Shown one piece after another: positions 8,162 through 17,758 of a stretch of 64,000 nucleotides of DNA. Every line of letters starts with the position of its first letter. Position 1 is the first letter of the stretch. The translations under genes were made by a program, and so were the position numbers. Under the pieces are notes generated by a model. It saw nothing but the letters and a program-made list of their open reading frames with translations. It did no database searches and was not told the origin of the DNA. The stretch is from Pseudomonadota bacterium (GTDB lineage: Bacteria > Pseudomonadota > Gammaproteobacteria > Burkholderiales > Gallionellaceae), in NCBI GenBank assembly GCA_021848465.1, contig JAJZUP010000003.1:288903-352902 (forward strand), read 5' to 3'.

Positions 8162-8225
8162 AGTCTCTCCCTATAGTAGTAATAGACAACAAAGTTTCAA
8201 AAACGAGGATTAACACCCCATCCGC

Positions 8226-8253
8226 ATTCTAAACAACTCCACTGACTTTGCAA
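8226..8253 (-). promoter_or_regulatory. Possible promoter of the cytochrome c gene
   Basis: On the minus strand TTGCAA (8248-8253) and TAGAAT (8226-8231) are 16 bases apart, about 65-90 bases before the start codon. Plausible but not strong. Confidence 0.45.
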
Positions 8254-8306
8254 ACCCGCCTGATTTCGATGTTGTTGACAAGTTGTCGCGCCCTTGCGCA
8301 GGGCTG

Positions 8307-8921
8307 TCAAGCCTCCAGCCAGTGTCGCAAGGCATCCCATTGCTGCAACTCGGCCTCCGTCTGGTAGGGCGGCAAATCAAACAGGCTCTTGCCCTCAAAT
8401 GCCGCATTCACATACACCTGTGCTTCGCGCAAATAGCCCAGCACCGGCAGGTCCAGTTGCCCAAGGAATTGCTCAAGCGTTACCGCAGCACGCGTGCGCG
8501 GCGCCATGCGCATGCCCACCACTCCGACCTGCACCCGCCCTTTGCGCGCCGCCTTTTCCTTGCTTAAAGCATGCAGAAAATCATGGCTGGCCTGAATATC
8601 AAACAGCGACGGTACAATCGGCACGACAATTTTCTGCACCAGCTTGACCGCGTGATCGAGATTCTTGCCGTGCAATCCGGCAGGCGAATCAATGATCAGC
8701 ACATCAGCCTTGCTGGCTTTTGCGCGCTCATCCTGCAATTGCCAGATGATCGGCAAGCTGCTGTCGCGCTGGGTCAGCCACAAGGTCGCGGATTTCTGCC
8801 GATCCAGGTCCAGCATCGCAACATGTTTTCCCTGCGCAGCAAAATAGCCGGCGATATTGGTCGACAGCGTAGTCTTGCCGCTGCCGCCCTTCGGATTCGC
8901 AATCAGTATGGCTTGCATCAT
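8307..8921 (-). CDS. ParA/MinD-family ATPase, orphan
   Basis: A 204-residue P-loop ATPase with the deviant Walker A of the ParA family (KGGSGKTT, residues 11-18), the MLDLDRQKSATLW switch I-like segment at about 46-58 and VLIIDSPAGLHG (Walker B). Such small orphan ParA proteins position cellular cargo or act in segregation. No parB-like partner or centromere-like repeat adjoins it, so the cargo is unknown. Two adjacent ATG codons exist; GAGGGG is better spaced for the second (8916-8918). Confidence 0.85.
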   Translation of the reverse strand: MMQAILIANPKGGSGKTTLSTNIAGYFAAQGKHVAMLDLDRQKSATLWLTQRDSSLPIIWQLQDERAKASKADVLIIDSPAGLHGKNLDHAVKLVQKIVVPIVPSLFDIQASHDFLHALSKEKAARKGRVQVGVVGMRMAPRTRAAVTLEQFLGQLDLPVLGYLREAQVYVNAAFEGKSLFDLPPYQTEAELQQWDALRHWLEA

Positions 8922-9008
8922 CTCCCCTCGTAAGAGTCAGCCTGCTGGCGAAAGCGCTATTCGAATCTCACGCCTCGTCGCGGCAGAAGCTGCTCCTGCA
9001 TTGCCGAA

Positions 9009-10859
9009 TTATTTTTCAACCTGAGACACGTCCCGCACCGCCCCTTTATCGGCACTGGTCACCATCGCAGCGTAGGCGCGCAGCGCGGCCGACACCTTGC
9101 GCGGACGCTCAGCGGCAGGCTTCCACGCCTTGCTGCCCTTGGCCTCCATCGCCGTGCGGCGCTGCGCCAGATCGGCATCGCTGATCTTCAGGTTGATCGT
9201 ACGGTTCGGAATGTCGATCTCGATGGTATCGCCTTCCTGCACCAGGCCAATCGCGCCACCGCTGGCCGCTTCCGGGGAGACATGGCCGATGCTCAAGCCC
9301 GAGGTGCCGCCAGAGAAACGGCCATCCGTCAGCAAGGCGCAGGCCTTGCCCAGTCCCTTCGATTTCAGGTACGAGGTCGGGTACAGCATCTCCTGCATCC
9401 CGGGGCCACCGCGCGGGCCTTCGTAGCGAATCACCACCACATCGCCCGCGACGATCTGGTCTTCCAGGATGCCGTGCACCGCCGCATCCTGGCTCTCGAA
9501 TACGCGGGCACGGCCGGTGAATTTCAGGATGTGCTCGTCCACTCCCGCCGTCTTCACCACGCAACCGTCCAGCGCGATGTTGCCGTGCAGCACCGCGAGG
9601 CCGCCATCCTGCGAAAAGGCGTGTGCCTTGTCGCGGATGCAACCCTGCGCGCGATCAGCATCCAGTTCGGGATAGAGCATGGATTGCGAGAACGCGATCG
9701 TGGTGGCGACGCCGCCGGGAGCCGCGCGGTAGAACTTCTTCACCGCCTCATCATGGGTCTGGGCGATGTCCCACTGCTTCAGCGCATCGCGCAGCGATTT
9801 GCTATGCACCGTGCCCGCTTCGCCATGCAGCAGCCCGGCGCGATCCAGTTCGCCGAGGATGGCCATGATGCCGCCCGCGCGGTGCACGTCTTCCATGTGG
9901 TATTCGCTCGACGGCGCAACCTTGCACAGCGTCGGCACTTTCAGCGACAGGCGATCCATGTCCTTCATCGTGAAATCCACACCCGCCTCGCGCGCCACCG
10001 CCAGCAAGTGCAGCACGGTGTTGGTCGAACCGCCCATGGCGATGTCGAGCGCCATCGCGTTCTCGAAGGTTTTGAAAGTAGCGATGCTGCGCGGCAGGAT
10101 CGAAGCGTCATCCTGCTCGTAATAGCGCTTGCACAGCTCAACGATCAAGCGTCCCGCTTTCAGGAACAATTCCTTGCGCTCGGCATGGGTCGCCACCAGC
10201 GAGCCGTTGCCCGGCAGTGCCAAGCCCAGCGCCTCGGCCAGACAGTTCATCGAATTGGCCGTAAACATGCCGGAGCAGGAGCCGCAGGTGGGGCAGGCGG
10301 AACGCTCGATGGCATCCACCTCGGCATCGCTCACGCGGCTGTCGGCGGCGGCAACCATGGCGTCGACCAGGTCCAGCCCCTTCACCTTGCCCTGCCAGTT
10401 GACCTTACCCGCTTCCATCGGCCCGCCGGAAACGAAAATCACCGGGATGTTCAGGCGCATCGCGGCCATCAGCATGCCGGGCGTGATCTTGTCGCAATTG
10501 GAAATGCACACCAGCGCGTCGGCGCAGTGCGCGTTGACCATGTACTCCACGCTGTCGGCGATCAGGTCGCGCGACGGCAGCGAATACAGCATGCCGTCGT
10601 GGCCCATGGCGATGCCGTCGTCAATCGCGATGGTGTTGAACTCCTTGGCAATGCCGCCCGCCTTCTCGATTTCGCGTGCCACCAGCTGCCCCATGTTGTG
10701 CAGGTGCACATGGCCCGGCACGAACTGGGTGAAGGAGTTGGCAATGGCGATGATGGGCTTGCCGAAGTCGCCTTCGGACATGCCGGTGGCGCGCCACAGC
10801 GAGCGGGCACCGGCCATGTTGCGGCCGTGGGTGGAGGTACGGGAACGGTATGCGGGCAT
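9009..10859 (-). CDS. ilvD: Dihydroxy-acid dehydratase
   Basis: Dehydrates dihydroxy-isovalerate and dihydroxy-methylvalerate in valine/isoleucine synthesis. The 616-residue length and the cysteines C118 and C122 ([12 protein letters not shown]) and C189/C192/C195 ([18 protein letters not shown]) fit the iron-sulfur form found in E. coli. SGGxSG-like loop [19 protein letters not shown] sits near residue 513. It is divergent from lgt with 66 bases between starts. The other isoleucine gene here, ilvA, is about 50 kb away. Confidence 0.97.
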   Translation of the reverse strand: MPAYRSRTSTHGRNMAGARSLWRATGMSEGDFGKPIIAIANSFTQFVPGHVHLHNMGQLVAREIEKAGGIAKEFNTIAIDDGIAMGHDGMLYSLPSRDLIADSVEYMVNAHCADALVCISNCDKITPGMLMAAMRLNIPVIFVSGGPMEAGKVNWQGKVKGLDLVDAMVAAADSRVSDAEVDAIERSACPTCGSCSGMFTANSMNCLAEALGLALPGNGSLVATHAERKELFLKAGRLIVELCKRYYEQDDASILPRSIATFKTFENAMALDIAMGGSTNTVLHLLAVAREAGVDFTMKDMDRLSLKVPTLCKVAPSSEYHMEDVHRAGGIMAILGELDRAGLLHGEAGTVHSKSLRDALKQWDIAQTHDEAVKKFYRAAPGGVATTIAFSQSMLYPELDADRAQGCIRDKAHAFSQDGGLAVLHGNIALDGCVVKTAGVDEHILKFTGRARVFESQDAAVHGILEDQIVAGDVVVIRYEGPRGGPGMQEMLYPTSYLKSKGLGKACALLTDGRFSGGTSGLSIGHVSPEAASGGAIGLVQEGDTIEIDIPNRTINLKISDADLAQRRTAMEAKGSKAWKPAAERPRKVSAALRAYAAMVTSADKGAVRDVSQVEK

Positions 10860-10925
10860 AATGTCTCTCTACGATAAAGTTGAAGCACGTATAATCTGCG
10901 CGGTTGATTTTACCCGATTCGCACC

Positions 10926-11714
10926 ATGCTCGTTCATCCTCAATTCGATCCCGTCGCCATCCATCTCGGCCCGCTGGCCGTGCACTGGTATGGCCTGATG
11001 TATTTGCTGGGCTTTGTCGCCTTCATCTGGCTGGGGCGCAAACGGCTGCGCGTACTGAACCGGCCCGGCTGGGACGACAAAATGCTGGACGACCTGCTGT
11101 TCTACGGCGTGCTGGGCGTGGTGCTGGGCGGCCGCCTGGGCCAGGTGCTGTTTTACGAGCCGGGCTATTATTTTTCCAATCCGCTAAAAATCATTGCGGT
11201 GTGGGAAGGCGGCATGTCCTTCCATGGCGGCTTCATCGGGGTGATGCTCGCCATGGCGCTATTTGCAAAACGCCGCAAACTGTCCTGGCTGCCGCTGATG
11301 GATTTCATCGCGCCATTGGTGCCGATCGGCCTGGGCGCAGGACGCATCGGCAATTTCATCAACGGCGAATTGTGGGGCCGCCCCACCGACGTGCCCTGGG
11401 CCATGATCTTCCCGCAGGTGGACAACCTGCCGCGCCATCCCTCGCAGTTGTACGAGTGCGCACTGGAGGGCATCGTACTGTTCACATTGCTGTGGCTGTA
11501 TTCCCGCAAGCCGCGCCCGGCCGGTGCGGTTTCCGGACTATTCCTGATCGGTTACGGCAGCTTCCGTTTCATTGCCGAATTCACGCGCAACCCGGACGAC
11601 GGCATCTTCGGTTACATGACGTTCGGCGTCAGCATGGGGCAGTGGCTGAGCCTGCCGATGGTGCTGGCTGGAATAGGCTTGATACGATGGGCATACAAAA
11701 AGGAGCCAGCATGA
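10926..11714 (+). CDS. lgt: Prolipoprotein diacylglyceryl transferase
   Basis: Inner-membrane enzyme that transfers diacylglycerol from phosphatidylglycerol to the lipobox cysteine of prolipoproteins. The 262 residues include the HGG motif (100-102), the Lgt signature [16 protein letters not shown] (139-154, with the essential Arg140) and a late [10 protein letters not shown] segment. Several membrane helices are evident. It would act on lipoproteins such as the LivK-type receptor. Its stop overlaps the start of the next gene (ATGA at 11711-11714). Confidence 0.97.
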   Translation: MLVHPQFDPVAIHLGPLAVHWYGLMYLLGFVAFIWLGRKRLRVLNRPGWDDKMLDDLLFYGVLGVVLGGRLGQVLFYEPGYYFSNPLKIIAVWEGGMSFHGGFIGVMLAMALFAKRRKLSWLPLMDFIAPLVPIGLGAGRIGNFINGELWGRPTDVPWAMIFPQVDNLPRHPSQLYECALEGIVLFTLLWLYSRKPRPAGAVSGLFLIGYGSFRFIAEFTRNPDDGIFGYMTFGVSMGQWLSLPMVLAGIGLIRWAYKKEPA

Positions 11715-12109
11715 CACGACTCAACTACGATGCTTTATCCAATGCCTTGGCACGGCTTGAAGAGGGCTTCGCCGAAGCCGATCAGTATCCCCAATTGCTG
11801 ACCGTGCGCGATGGCGTCATGCAGCGCTTTGAAATTGCCATGGATTTGTCGTGGAAGCTGATGCACCGCACCTTGAAAGAGACTTATCAACTCGACGAGG
11901 GGGTGATACTCTCTAAAAAAGACATCTTTCGCCAAGCGGCAAAATTTCGATTGCTGGATGATCCCGAAACATGGTTCGGCCACTACGAAGCCCGCAACAA
12001 AACATCCCACATCTACGACAACACCGAAGCCAGCCGCACTTTCGAGCGAGCGCGCATTTTTCTGGAAGACGCCAAAATTGCGTTGGAAAGGATGCTCCAT
12101 GCCACTTGA
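11711..12109 (+). CDS. HEPN-domain protein (HI0074 / nucleotidyltransferase-substrate-binding type)
   Basis: Toxin-type half of a HEPN/MNT module. The 132-residue protein has the helical layout of the HI0074 family, with [18 protein letters not shown] at about 40-57 and the HEPN RNase motif R-x4-H as RNKTSH (R95-H100) followed by Tyr102. HEPN toxins cut RNA and are usually silenced by AMP-addition or binding by the partner MNT protein (family knowledge). The start overlaps lgt by four bases and the end overlaps the MNT gene by 11, so all three are probably translated in series. Confidence 0.85.
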   Translation: MTRLNYDALSNALARLEEGFAEADQYPQLLTVRDGVMQRFEIAMDLSWKLMHRTLKETYQLDEGVILSKKDIFRQAAKFRLLDDPETWFGHYEARNKTSHIYDNTEASRTFERARIFLEDAKIALERMLHAT

Positions 12110-12394
12110 TGTAAAGCCGGAGCACCTGGAAATGGTGCAGGCCATTTTGCGCACCCACCTGCCGGAAAGAGAAGTATGGGCATTCGGCTCGCGCGTCAAT
12201 GGCAAGGCAAAACCCGCCTCCGATCTGGACTTGTGCGTAATGGCCCCCCCCTTGCTTACGAAACCACCGCCAATCTGAAACAGGATTTCAGCGATTCAGA
12301 CATTCCCTACGCCGTGGATATAGTGGAATGGACATCGTGCAGCGAGCAATTCCGGGAGCTGATTGCGCAAAACAAATTTCAGCTCACGCTTTAA
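12099..12394 (+). pseudogene. MNT-type nucleotidyltransferase (antitoxin), frameshifted in a C8 tract
   Basis: Partner of the HEPN gene. The first frame from ATG 12099 reads [17 protein letters not shown] and includes the catalytic nucleotidyltransferase motif GSRVNGKAKPASDLD (Gly-Ser, ten residues, Asp-x-Asp). After LCVMA it enters eight C residues (12244-12251); continuing in frame hits a stop at 12276-12278. Adding one C restores a frame that continues AYETTANLKQDFSDSD and ends FQLTL at 12394, giving a normal-length protein of about 98 residues. So this is a one-base deletion, a phase-variable tract, or a sequencing error. As written, the product loses its C-terminal half. Confidence 0.8.
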
Positions 12395-12538
12395 TTGTTA
12401 CCACATGCGCAGACAACGCGCCTTCCCCCTACTCCTGGAAGACGCGAACTCTATGACTTAAGCTTCCTGCATGCTTCAAAACTGTAAGCCACCCCCAAAG
12501 AGAATGTTGATGCCGAGGCCGCTGGAGAGCCCGTTTTC

Positions 12539-12567
12539 TTGACACTGCCCCGCCCACCCCCGATACT
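12539..12567 (+). promoter_or_regulatory. Sigma70-type promoter of the CorC-family gene
   Basis: TTGACA (12539-12544) and GATACT (12562-12567) are 17 bases apart. Transcription would begin near 12574, about 25 bases before the TTG start at 12599. The ATG at 12539 that opens the longer frame overlaps the -35 hexamer and so cannot be the start. The rest of 12395-12598 shows nothing else I can support. Confidence 0.8.
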
Positions 12568-12598
12568 GCACGCATCACATTCACACAGGCTTCACGTT

Positions 12599-13888
12599 TT
12601 GGACGAGTTTTCATTGGGCACGCTGTTCCTGGCCCTGATAATCATCCTGATTCTTTCCGGTTTTTTCTCCTCCTCCGAGACCAGCATGATGGCCTTGAAC
12701 CGCCATCGACTGAGCCACTTGGTACGCAAAGGAAATAAGCGCGCGCAGCTCACTTCTCGGCTGCTGGAAGAAACCGACAAGCTGCTAGGCTCGATCCTGT
12801 TCGGCAATACCTTGCTGAACGTGGCGGCGGCAACCCTGACCGAAATCATCGTACTGCGCCTGTTCGGACACGACAACAGCGCTGCCCTGCTGGCCGGCAC
12901 GCTGACCATCACGTTTGCCCTGCTGGTCTTCAGCGAGATCATGCCCAAGGTGATCGCCGCCACCCACCCGGAACGAATTGCGCTCACGGCCAGCTATGCG
13001 CTGGCCTTTTTCGTCAAGCTGTTCCATCCGGTTGTCTCGATTGCCACCGCGATCGTGCGCGCCGTGTTGCGCATGCTGCACATCCGGATACAAACCGACC
13101 AGAGCAAGCAGAAGGTCAGCCTCGAAGAGGTGCGCATGCTGGTGCTCGAGGCGGAACAGTTCCTGCCGAAGCAACACCAGAAAATGCTTCTCAACCTGGT
13201 GGACCTGGAGCATATCGAAGTCAACGACGTAATGGTGCCGCGCAACCAGATCGAGGCGCTGGACATCAATGCCGAACCGGAGGTGCTCAAGCAGCAACTG
13301 GCCACCTGCCATCACACCCTGCTGCCGGTCTACGAAGACACGCTGGATAATCTGATCGGCACCCTGCATGTGCGCAAGATCCTGTCGCTCCTGCAGCAGG
13401 ACACCTTCACGCGGGACGATTTGCGCGAGCGCCTGAAAGACCCGTATTTCATTCCCACCCACACCACGCTGCTCAACCAGTTGCAGCAGTTTCAGGAGCG
13501 CAAGCTGCGCATGGGGCTGATCGTTGATGAGTACGGCGAGCTGCTGGGGCTGGTCACGCTCGAAAACATCCTGGAGGAAATCGTCGGCGACTTCACCACC
13601 CAGTCCCCCGCGCAAACCGGGAAGTTTTTCCGTCAGGAAGACGGCAGCGTCTTTGTCGAGGGCAGCACCCTGCTGCGCGACCTGAACCGCAAGATGAACC
13701 TCAGCTTCCCGCTGGATGGCGCCAAGACATTGAACGGGCTGATCCTGGAACACCTGGAGGACATGCCGGAAGCCGGCACCAGCCTGAAGATCAGCGGCTA
13801 CCCGATAGAAATCATGCAAACGCAGGATCGGGTGGTCAAGGTTGCGCGCATTTTCATTATTCCGCAGCCCGATTCCGGCGTGCAGTAA
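12599..13888 (+). CDS. HlyC/CorC (CNNM/CBS) family transporter
   Basis: Membrane protein of the family linked to magnesium/cobalt efflux. With the TTG start at 12599-12601 it has 429 residues, a usual length. It begins MDEFSLGTLFLALIII and shows the CNNM/DUF21 segment GFFSSSETSMMALNRHRL at about 22-39, four membrane helices to about residue 160, a CBS-domain pair from VNDVMVPRNQIEALD (about 205) to about 330, and the C-terminal CorC domain (VEGSTLLRDLNRKMN). I chose TTG because the promoter at 12539-12567 excludes upstream starts and the family normally starts here. Confidence 0.88.
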   Translation: MDEFSLGTLFLALIIILILSGFFSSSETSMMALNRHRLSHLVRKGNKRAQLTSRLLEETDKLLGSILFGNTLLNVAAATLTEIIVLRLFGHDNSAALLAGTLTITFALLVFSEIMPKVIAATHPERIALTASYALAFFVKLFHPVVSIATAIVRAVLRMLHIRIQTDQSKQKVSLEEVRMLVLEAEQFLPKQHQKMLLNLVDLEHIEVNDVMVPRNQIEALDINAEPEVLKQQLATCHHTLLPVYEDTLDNLIGTLHVRKILSLLQQDTFTRDDLRERLKDPYFIPTHTTLLNQLQQFQERKLRMGLIVDEYGELLGLVTLENILEEIVGDFTTQSPAQTGKFFRQEDGSVFVEGSTLLRDLNRKMNLSFPLDGAKTLNGLILEHLEDMPEAGTSLKISGYPIEIMQTQDRVVKVARIFIIPQPDSGVQ

Positions 13889-14006
13889 TGTGGTACCCAA
13901 GCCGCAATGCCACACATAATGCAAATAATCTTTATAATCGAAGCATTGGAAGTAGTTATTAACAATTCCGGTCAGCCGACTGATGGCCCCCGGTTGAGGA
14001 AATAAT

Positions 14007-15227
14007 ATGGCAACAGCGCGCAAGACCGAAAAAGCCAAAGAGTACCTGTTTCTTTGGGAAGGCAAGGACAAGTCCGGCAAAGTCGTCAAAGGCGAAATGC
14101 ATGCCGTCGGCGATGCCAGTGTTTCCGCGCACCTGCGCCGTCAGGGCATCACGGTCACCAAGATCAAGAAGAGTTCCGCGCGCGGCGGCAAGGTCAGCGA
14201 AAAGGACGTCACGCTGTTCACTCGCCAACTGGCCACCATGATGAAATCCGGCGTGCCGTTGTTGCAGGCCTTCGACATCGTCGGCAAGGGCCACGACAAC
14301 CCGGCCGTGGCGCGCCTGCTGCTCACCATCAAGACCGATGTGGAAACCGGCAGCAGCCTGCAACAGGCCTTCCGCAAATTCCCGCTGTATTTCGACGACC
14401 TGTTCTGCAACCTGGTCGGCGCCGGCGAACAGGCTGGTATCCTGGACACCCTGCTCGATCGCCTCGCTACCTACAAGGAAAAAATCCAGGCCATCAAGGG
14501 CAAGATCAAATCGGCCCTGTTCTACCCGGTGGCGATCATCGTGGTTGCGATCGTGATTACCGCGGTCATCATGATTTTCGTGATCCCCGCGTTCAAGAAG
14601 ATGTTCGAAAGTTTCGGCTCCGACCTGCCCGCTCCCACCCTGATCGTGATGGCGATCTCGGACTTCTTCGTGCAGTGGTGGTGGGCCATCTTCGGCGGCA
14701 TGGGCGGCGCCGGTTACTGGTTCTTCTACACCTGGAAGCGCAGCAAGGCCCTGCAGCGCTCGATGGACAAGCTCATGCTGAAGCTGCCGATTTTCGGCGG
14801 GCTGATCCGCAAGGCCGCGATCGCGCGCTGGTCGCGCACGCTGTCCACGATGTTCGCTGCCGGGGTGCCGCTGGTGGAAGCATTCGATTCCGTGGCCGGC
14901 GCGGCCGGCAATGCGGTCTATTACGACGCCACCAAGGCCATCCAGCGTGAGGTCATGTCCGGCAGCAGCCTGACCGTCGCGATGCAGAACACCAACGTGT
15001 TTCCCGCGATGGTGCTGCAGATGGTCGCCATCGGTGAAGAAGCCGGCTCCATCGACAGCATGCTTTCCAAGGTGGCGGACTTCTACGAAGGCGAAGTGGA
15101 CGACGCCGTGGAAGCCCTGTCCAGCCTGATGGAACCGATCATCATGGTGGTGCTGGGCACGCTGATCGGCGGCATGGTCGTGGCGATGTACCTGCCTATC
15201 TTCAAGATGGGCCAGGCAGTGGGCTAA
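14007..15227 (+). CDS. pilC: Type IV pilus inner-membrane assembly protein PilC
   Basis: Platform protein of the type IV pilus machine that couples the PilB/PilT motors to pilin movement. The 406 residues contain two T2SSF domains (about 70-195 and 270-395), recognisable from FTRQLATMMKSGVPLLQAFD and its repeat WSRTLSTMFAAGVPLVEAFD, each followed by hydrophobic helices and a GEEAGSID/GEQAGILD motif. GAGG 7 bases before the ATG supports the start, and TATAAT at 13933-13938 may be its -10 box. pilB, usually upstream, is not here. Confidence 0.95.
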   Translation: MATARKTEKAKEYLFLWEGKDKSGKVVKGEMHAVGDASVSAHLRRQGITVTKIKKSSARGGKVSEKDVTLFTRQLATMMKSGVPLLQAFDIVGKGHDNPAVARLLLTIKTDVETGSSLQQAFRKFPLYFDDLFCNLVGAGEQAGILDTLLDRLATYKEKIQAIKGKIKSALFYPVAIIVVAIVITAVIMIFVIPAFKKMFESFGSDLPAPTLIVMAISDFFVQWWWAIFGGMGGAGYWFFYTWKRSKALQRSMDKLMLKLPIFGGLIRKAAIARWSRTLSTMFAAGVPLVEAFDSVAGAAGNAVYYDATKAIQREVMSGSSLTVAMQNTNVFPAMVLQMVAIGEEAGSIDSMLSKVADFYEGEVDDAVEALSSLMEPIIMVVLGTLIGGMVVAMYLPIFKMGQAVG

Positions 15228-15249
15228 GCCCTGCCTGCGCGAACACGCC

Positions 15250-16122
15250 ATGACTGAACTCGCCGAGTTTTTTACCGCACTGCCCGCTGCATTTGTCGCC
15301 GCCAGCACCCTGCTCGGGCTGGTGGTGGGCAGCTTCCTGAACGTGGTCATCCACCGCCTGCCCAAAATGCTGGAGCTCGGCTGGCAACAGCAATGCGCCG
15401 AATTGGCCGGCAAGCCGCTGCCCGCGACCAAACCGTACAACCTGCTTGCGCCGCGCTCCGCCTGTCCACACTGCGGCCACGCCATCGGCGCACTGGAAAA
15501 CATCCCGGTCATCAGCTACCTCGTGTTGCGCGGCCGCTGCAAATCCTGCCGCGCCCCGATTTCGATGCGCTATCCCGCAGTGGAACTGCTCAGCGGTCTG
15601 GCCTGCGGTTATGCCGCCTGGCACTTCGGCTTCGGGCTTCCCGCCCTTGCCGCCCTGGTTTTCATCTGGGCGCTGATCGCACTGACCTTCATCGACATCG
15701 ACACCCAGTTGCTGCCGGACAACATTACGCTGCCGCTGCTCTGGCTCGGCCTGCTGCTTAACCTGAACCACGCCTTTGTCCCGCTGCCGGACGCGGTAAT
15801 CGGCGCAATCGCCGGCTACCTGGCGCTGTGGAGCGTGTACTGGCTGTTCAAACTGCTGACCGGCAAGGAGGGCATGGGCTATGGCGACTTCAAGCTGCTG
15901 GCCGCGATCGGGGCCTGGCTGGGATGGCAGATGCTGCCGCTGGTGATCCTGCTGTCGTCGGTGGTCGGTGCCGTGGTGGGTATTGCCATGATGATTGCCG
16001 CCAAGCGCGGCCGTGACATCCCGATCCCGTTCGGCCCCTACCTCGCGGGCGGCGGCCTGATCGCCCTGCTGTGGGGCAACGCCCTTACCCACAGCTACCT
16101 GCAACTCTTCGCCACCCCATGA
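15250..16122 (+). CDS. pilD: Prepilin peptidase/N-methyltransferase
   Basis: Cleaves the short leader of type IV prepilins and methylates the new N-terminus, at the inner membrane. The 290-residue protein has the zinc-type tetracysteine of this family (C72, C75, C97, C100) in the N-terminal cytoplasmic domain and the aspartyl-protease positions in FIDIDTQLLPD (D149/D151) and GMGYGDFK (D213). It follows pilC by 22 bases and overlaps coaE by four, as in many proteobacteria. Confidence 0.96.
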   Translation: MTELAEFFTALPAAFVAASTLLGLVVGSFLNVVIHRLPKMLELGWQQQCAELAGKPLPATKPYNLLAPRSACPHCGHAIGALENIPVISYLVLRGRCKSCRAPISMRYPAVELLSGLACGYAAWHFGFGLPALAALVFIWALIALTFIDIDTQLLPDNITLPLLWLGLLLNLNHAFVPLPDAVIGAIAGYLALWSVYWLFKLLTGKEGMGYGDFKLLAAIGAWLGWQMLPLVILLSSVVGAVVGIAMMIAAKRGRDIPIPFGPYLAGGGLIALLWGNALTHSYLQLFATP

Positions 16123-16748
16123 ACGAGGCTGCGCCCCCGTCACTCCTGATCGGCATGACCGGCGGCATCGGCAGCGGCAAGACCACCGTAGCGGAACTGT
16201 TTGCCCGCCTCGGCGCGCGCATCATCGACACGGACGAATTGTCGCGCAACCTGACGCAGGCTGACGGAGCGGCCATCACGCCAATCCGCGCGGCCTTCGG
16301 CGGCGCCTATATCGACGCAGATGGCGCAATGGACCGCAAGCGGATGCGCGAGCTGGTTTTCTCGACGCCGGAAGCCAAAACCCGCCTTGAAGCAATCCTG
16401 CACCCGCTGATCTTCGCGCAAGCGCAGCAGCAGGCCGCCCTGCCGACCGCCGCGCCATACACCGTGCTGGTGGTGCCGCTGCTGACCGAGTCCGGCAGCT
16501 ATCGCAAACTGGTACAGCGCATCCTGGTGGTGGACTGCCCGGAAGAAACCCAGCTCCAGCGCACCATGCAGCGTAGCGGCCTGGAACGTGCCGCGGCCTT
16601 GTCCATCATGGCCCACCAGGCCGGCCGTGGCGAGCGCCTGCGCCAGGCCGATGACGTCATCCTCAACGACGGCAGCCTGGAGGATTTATCGGCTCAGGTA
16701 GGCAAAATGCATGAAAAATACCTGTCTTTATGCCACAGAAGCAATTGA
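16119..16748 (+). CDS. coaE: Dephospho-CoA kinase
   Basis: Last step of coenzyme A synthesis. The start is taken at ATG 16119 (MNEAAPPSLLIGMTGGIGSG), overlapping the pilD stop as ATGA. The 209 residues include Walker A GGIGSGKT (15-22), IIDTDELS (about 38-45), LHPLIF (about 98) and the lid region RSGLERAAALSIMAHQ, typical of CoaE. Confidence 0.95.
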   Translation: MNEAAPPSLLIGMTGGIGSGKTTVAELFARLGARIIDTDELSRNLTQADGAAITPIRAAFGGAYIDADGAMDRKRMRELVFSTPEAKTRLEAILHPLIFAQAQQQAALPTAAPYTVLVVPLLTESGSYRKLVQRILVVDCPEETQLQRTMQRSGLERAAALSIMAHQAGRGERLRQADDVILNDGSLEDLSAQVGKMHEKYLSLCHRSN

Positions 16749-16808
16749 CGATATGAAACTCTCCATATATCGTTGCGCCCTAAATTTACCCGCTATTGCG
16801 ATGGTTCG

Positions 16809-17564
16809 ATGATCAGTTACGAATTTCCCCTGAATGAACGTGTGCGCACCCTGCTGCGTCTCGAAGATTTGTTCACCCGGGTGGAAATGTTCATCGCGCG
16901 CAACGCAAGCGCAGATCACCACGCCGCTCTCGGCGTCCTGTTTGAAATTCTCGAAGTCGCTGCACGCGCCGATCTCAAATCCGACCTGCTGCAAGAGCTC
17001 GAGCGCCAGAAAAAAATCCTGTCCTCGCTGCACAGCAACCCGGCCATTTCGGAAGCCGCGCTGGAAGCCATTCTCGCCGAGATCGATACCGCCAGCACCG
17101 ACCTGCTTGCCATGAACGGCAAGATCGGCCAGCACCTGCGCGACAACGAGTGGCTGATGGGCATCAAGCAGCGTGCCTGCATTCCCGGAGGCGTATGCGA
17201 GTTCGACCTGCCTTCCTACCACTACTGGCAGCATCGCAGCACCGAAGAGCGCCGCCAGCACTTGCAAGACTGGCTGGGACCGATGCTGCCGCTACAGGAA
17301 GGGCTGGGCATCATCCTCAAGCTGTTGCGCGAAAGCGGCAAGGTTCATCATTTCACGGCGCTGCGCGGCAGCTTCCAGCAGATGCAGGGCGGCAAGATTG
17401 CGCAGATGCTCATCATCGACGTGGACGACGCACAACCGTGCATCCCGGAAATCAGCGCCAACAAATACGCGCTCAACATCCGCTTCGTCACCGCCGACTA
17501 TGCGGCCAAGACCACCCTCTACGACAACGACGTACCCTTCGACCTGACTTTCTGTTCGCTGTAA
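16809..17564 (+). CDS. zapD: Cell division protein ZapD (YacF/DUF1342)
   Basis: Cytoplasmic protein that cross-links FtsZ filaments and stabilises the Z ring. With the start at ATG 16809 it has 251 residues (E. coli 247) and opens with the family signature [20 protein letters not shown]. Other marks are [14 protein letters not shown] near residue 134 and the C-terminal LTFCSL. The frame is open 12 codons further back (16773), but the family does not start there. It links this region functionally to ftsZ in the cluster at 36-54 kb. Confidence 0.93.
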   Translation: MISYEFPLNERVRTLLRLEDLFTRVEMFIARNASADHHAALGVLFEILEVAARADLKSDLLQELERQKKILSSLHSNPAISEAALEAILAEIDTASTDLLAMNGKIGQHLRDNEWLMGIKQRACIPGGVCEFDLPSYHYWQHRSTEERRQHLQDWLGPMLPLQEGLGIILKLLRESGKVHHFTALRGSFQQMQGGKIAQMLIIDVDDAQPCIPEISANKYALNIRFVTADYAAKTTLYDNDVPFDLTFCSL

Positions 17565-17758
17565 TGTCTTCCGGAAAGCCCCCCATAGTCACCTGCCCCA
17601 CCTGTGGCAAAGAGCATGCCTGGAATAGCAGCAACCGCTATCGCCCATTCTGCAGCGAGCGCTGCAAACTGATCGACCTCGGCAAGTGGGCCAACGAAGA
17701 ATATCGCGTCGAACAACGCGAAGCGGATCACGGCGCGCCGGAAGACCTCCAGGCCTGA
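17564..17758 (+). CDS. yacG: DNA gyrase inhibitor / zinc-binding protein YacG
   Basis: A 64-residue zinc protein with four cysteines as C11-x2-C14 (CPTCGK) and C30-x3-C34 ([18 protein letters not shown]), the full YacG signature. E. coli YacG binds GyrB and blocks DNA binding. The ATG shares one base with the zapD stop (TAATG), so it is coupled to zapD. Its 3' end overlaps the converging Nudix gene by 31 bases. Confidence 0.93.
   Translation: MSSGKPPIVTCPTCGKEHAWNSSNRYRPFCSERCKLIDLGKWANEEYRVEQREADHGAPEDLQA

Noticed and set aside
8307..8921. Plasmid-type partition locus at the ParA gene
   Set aside because: No parB, no iteron or centromere repeats, and neighbours are housekeeping genes; it is an orphan ParA.
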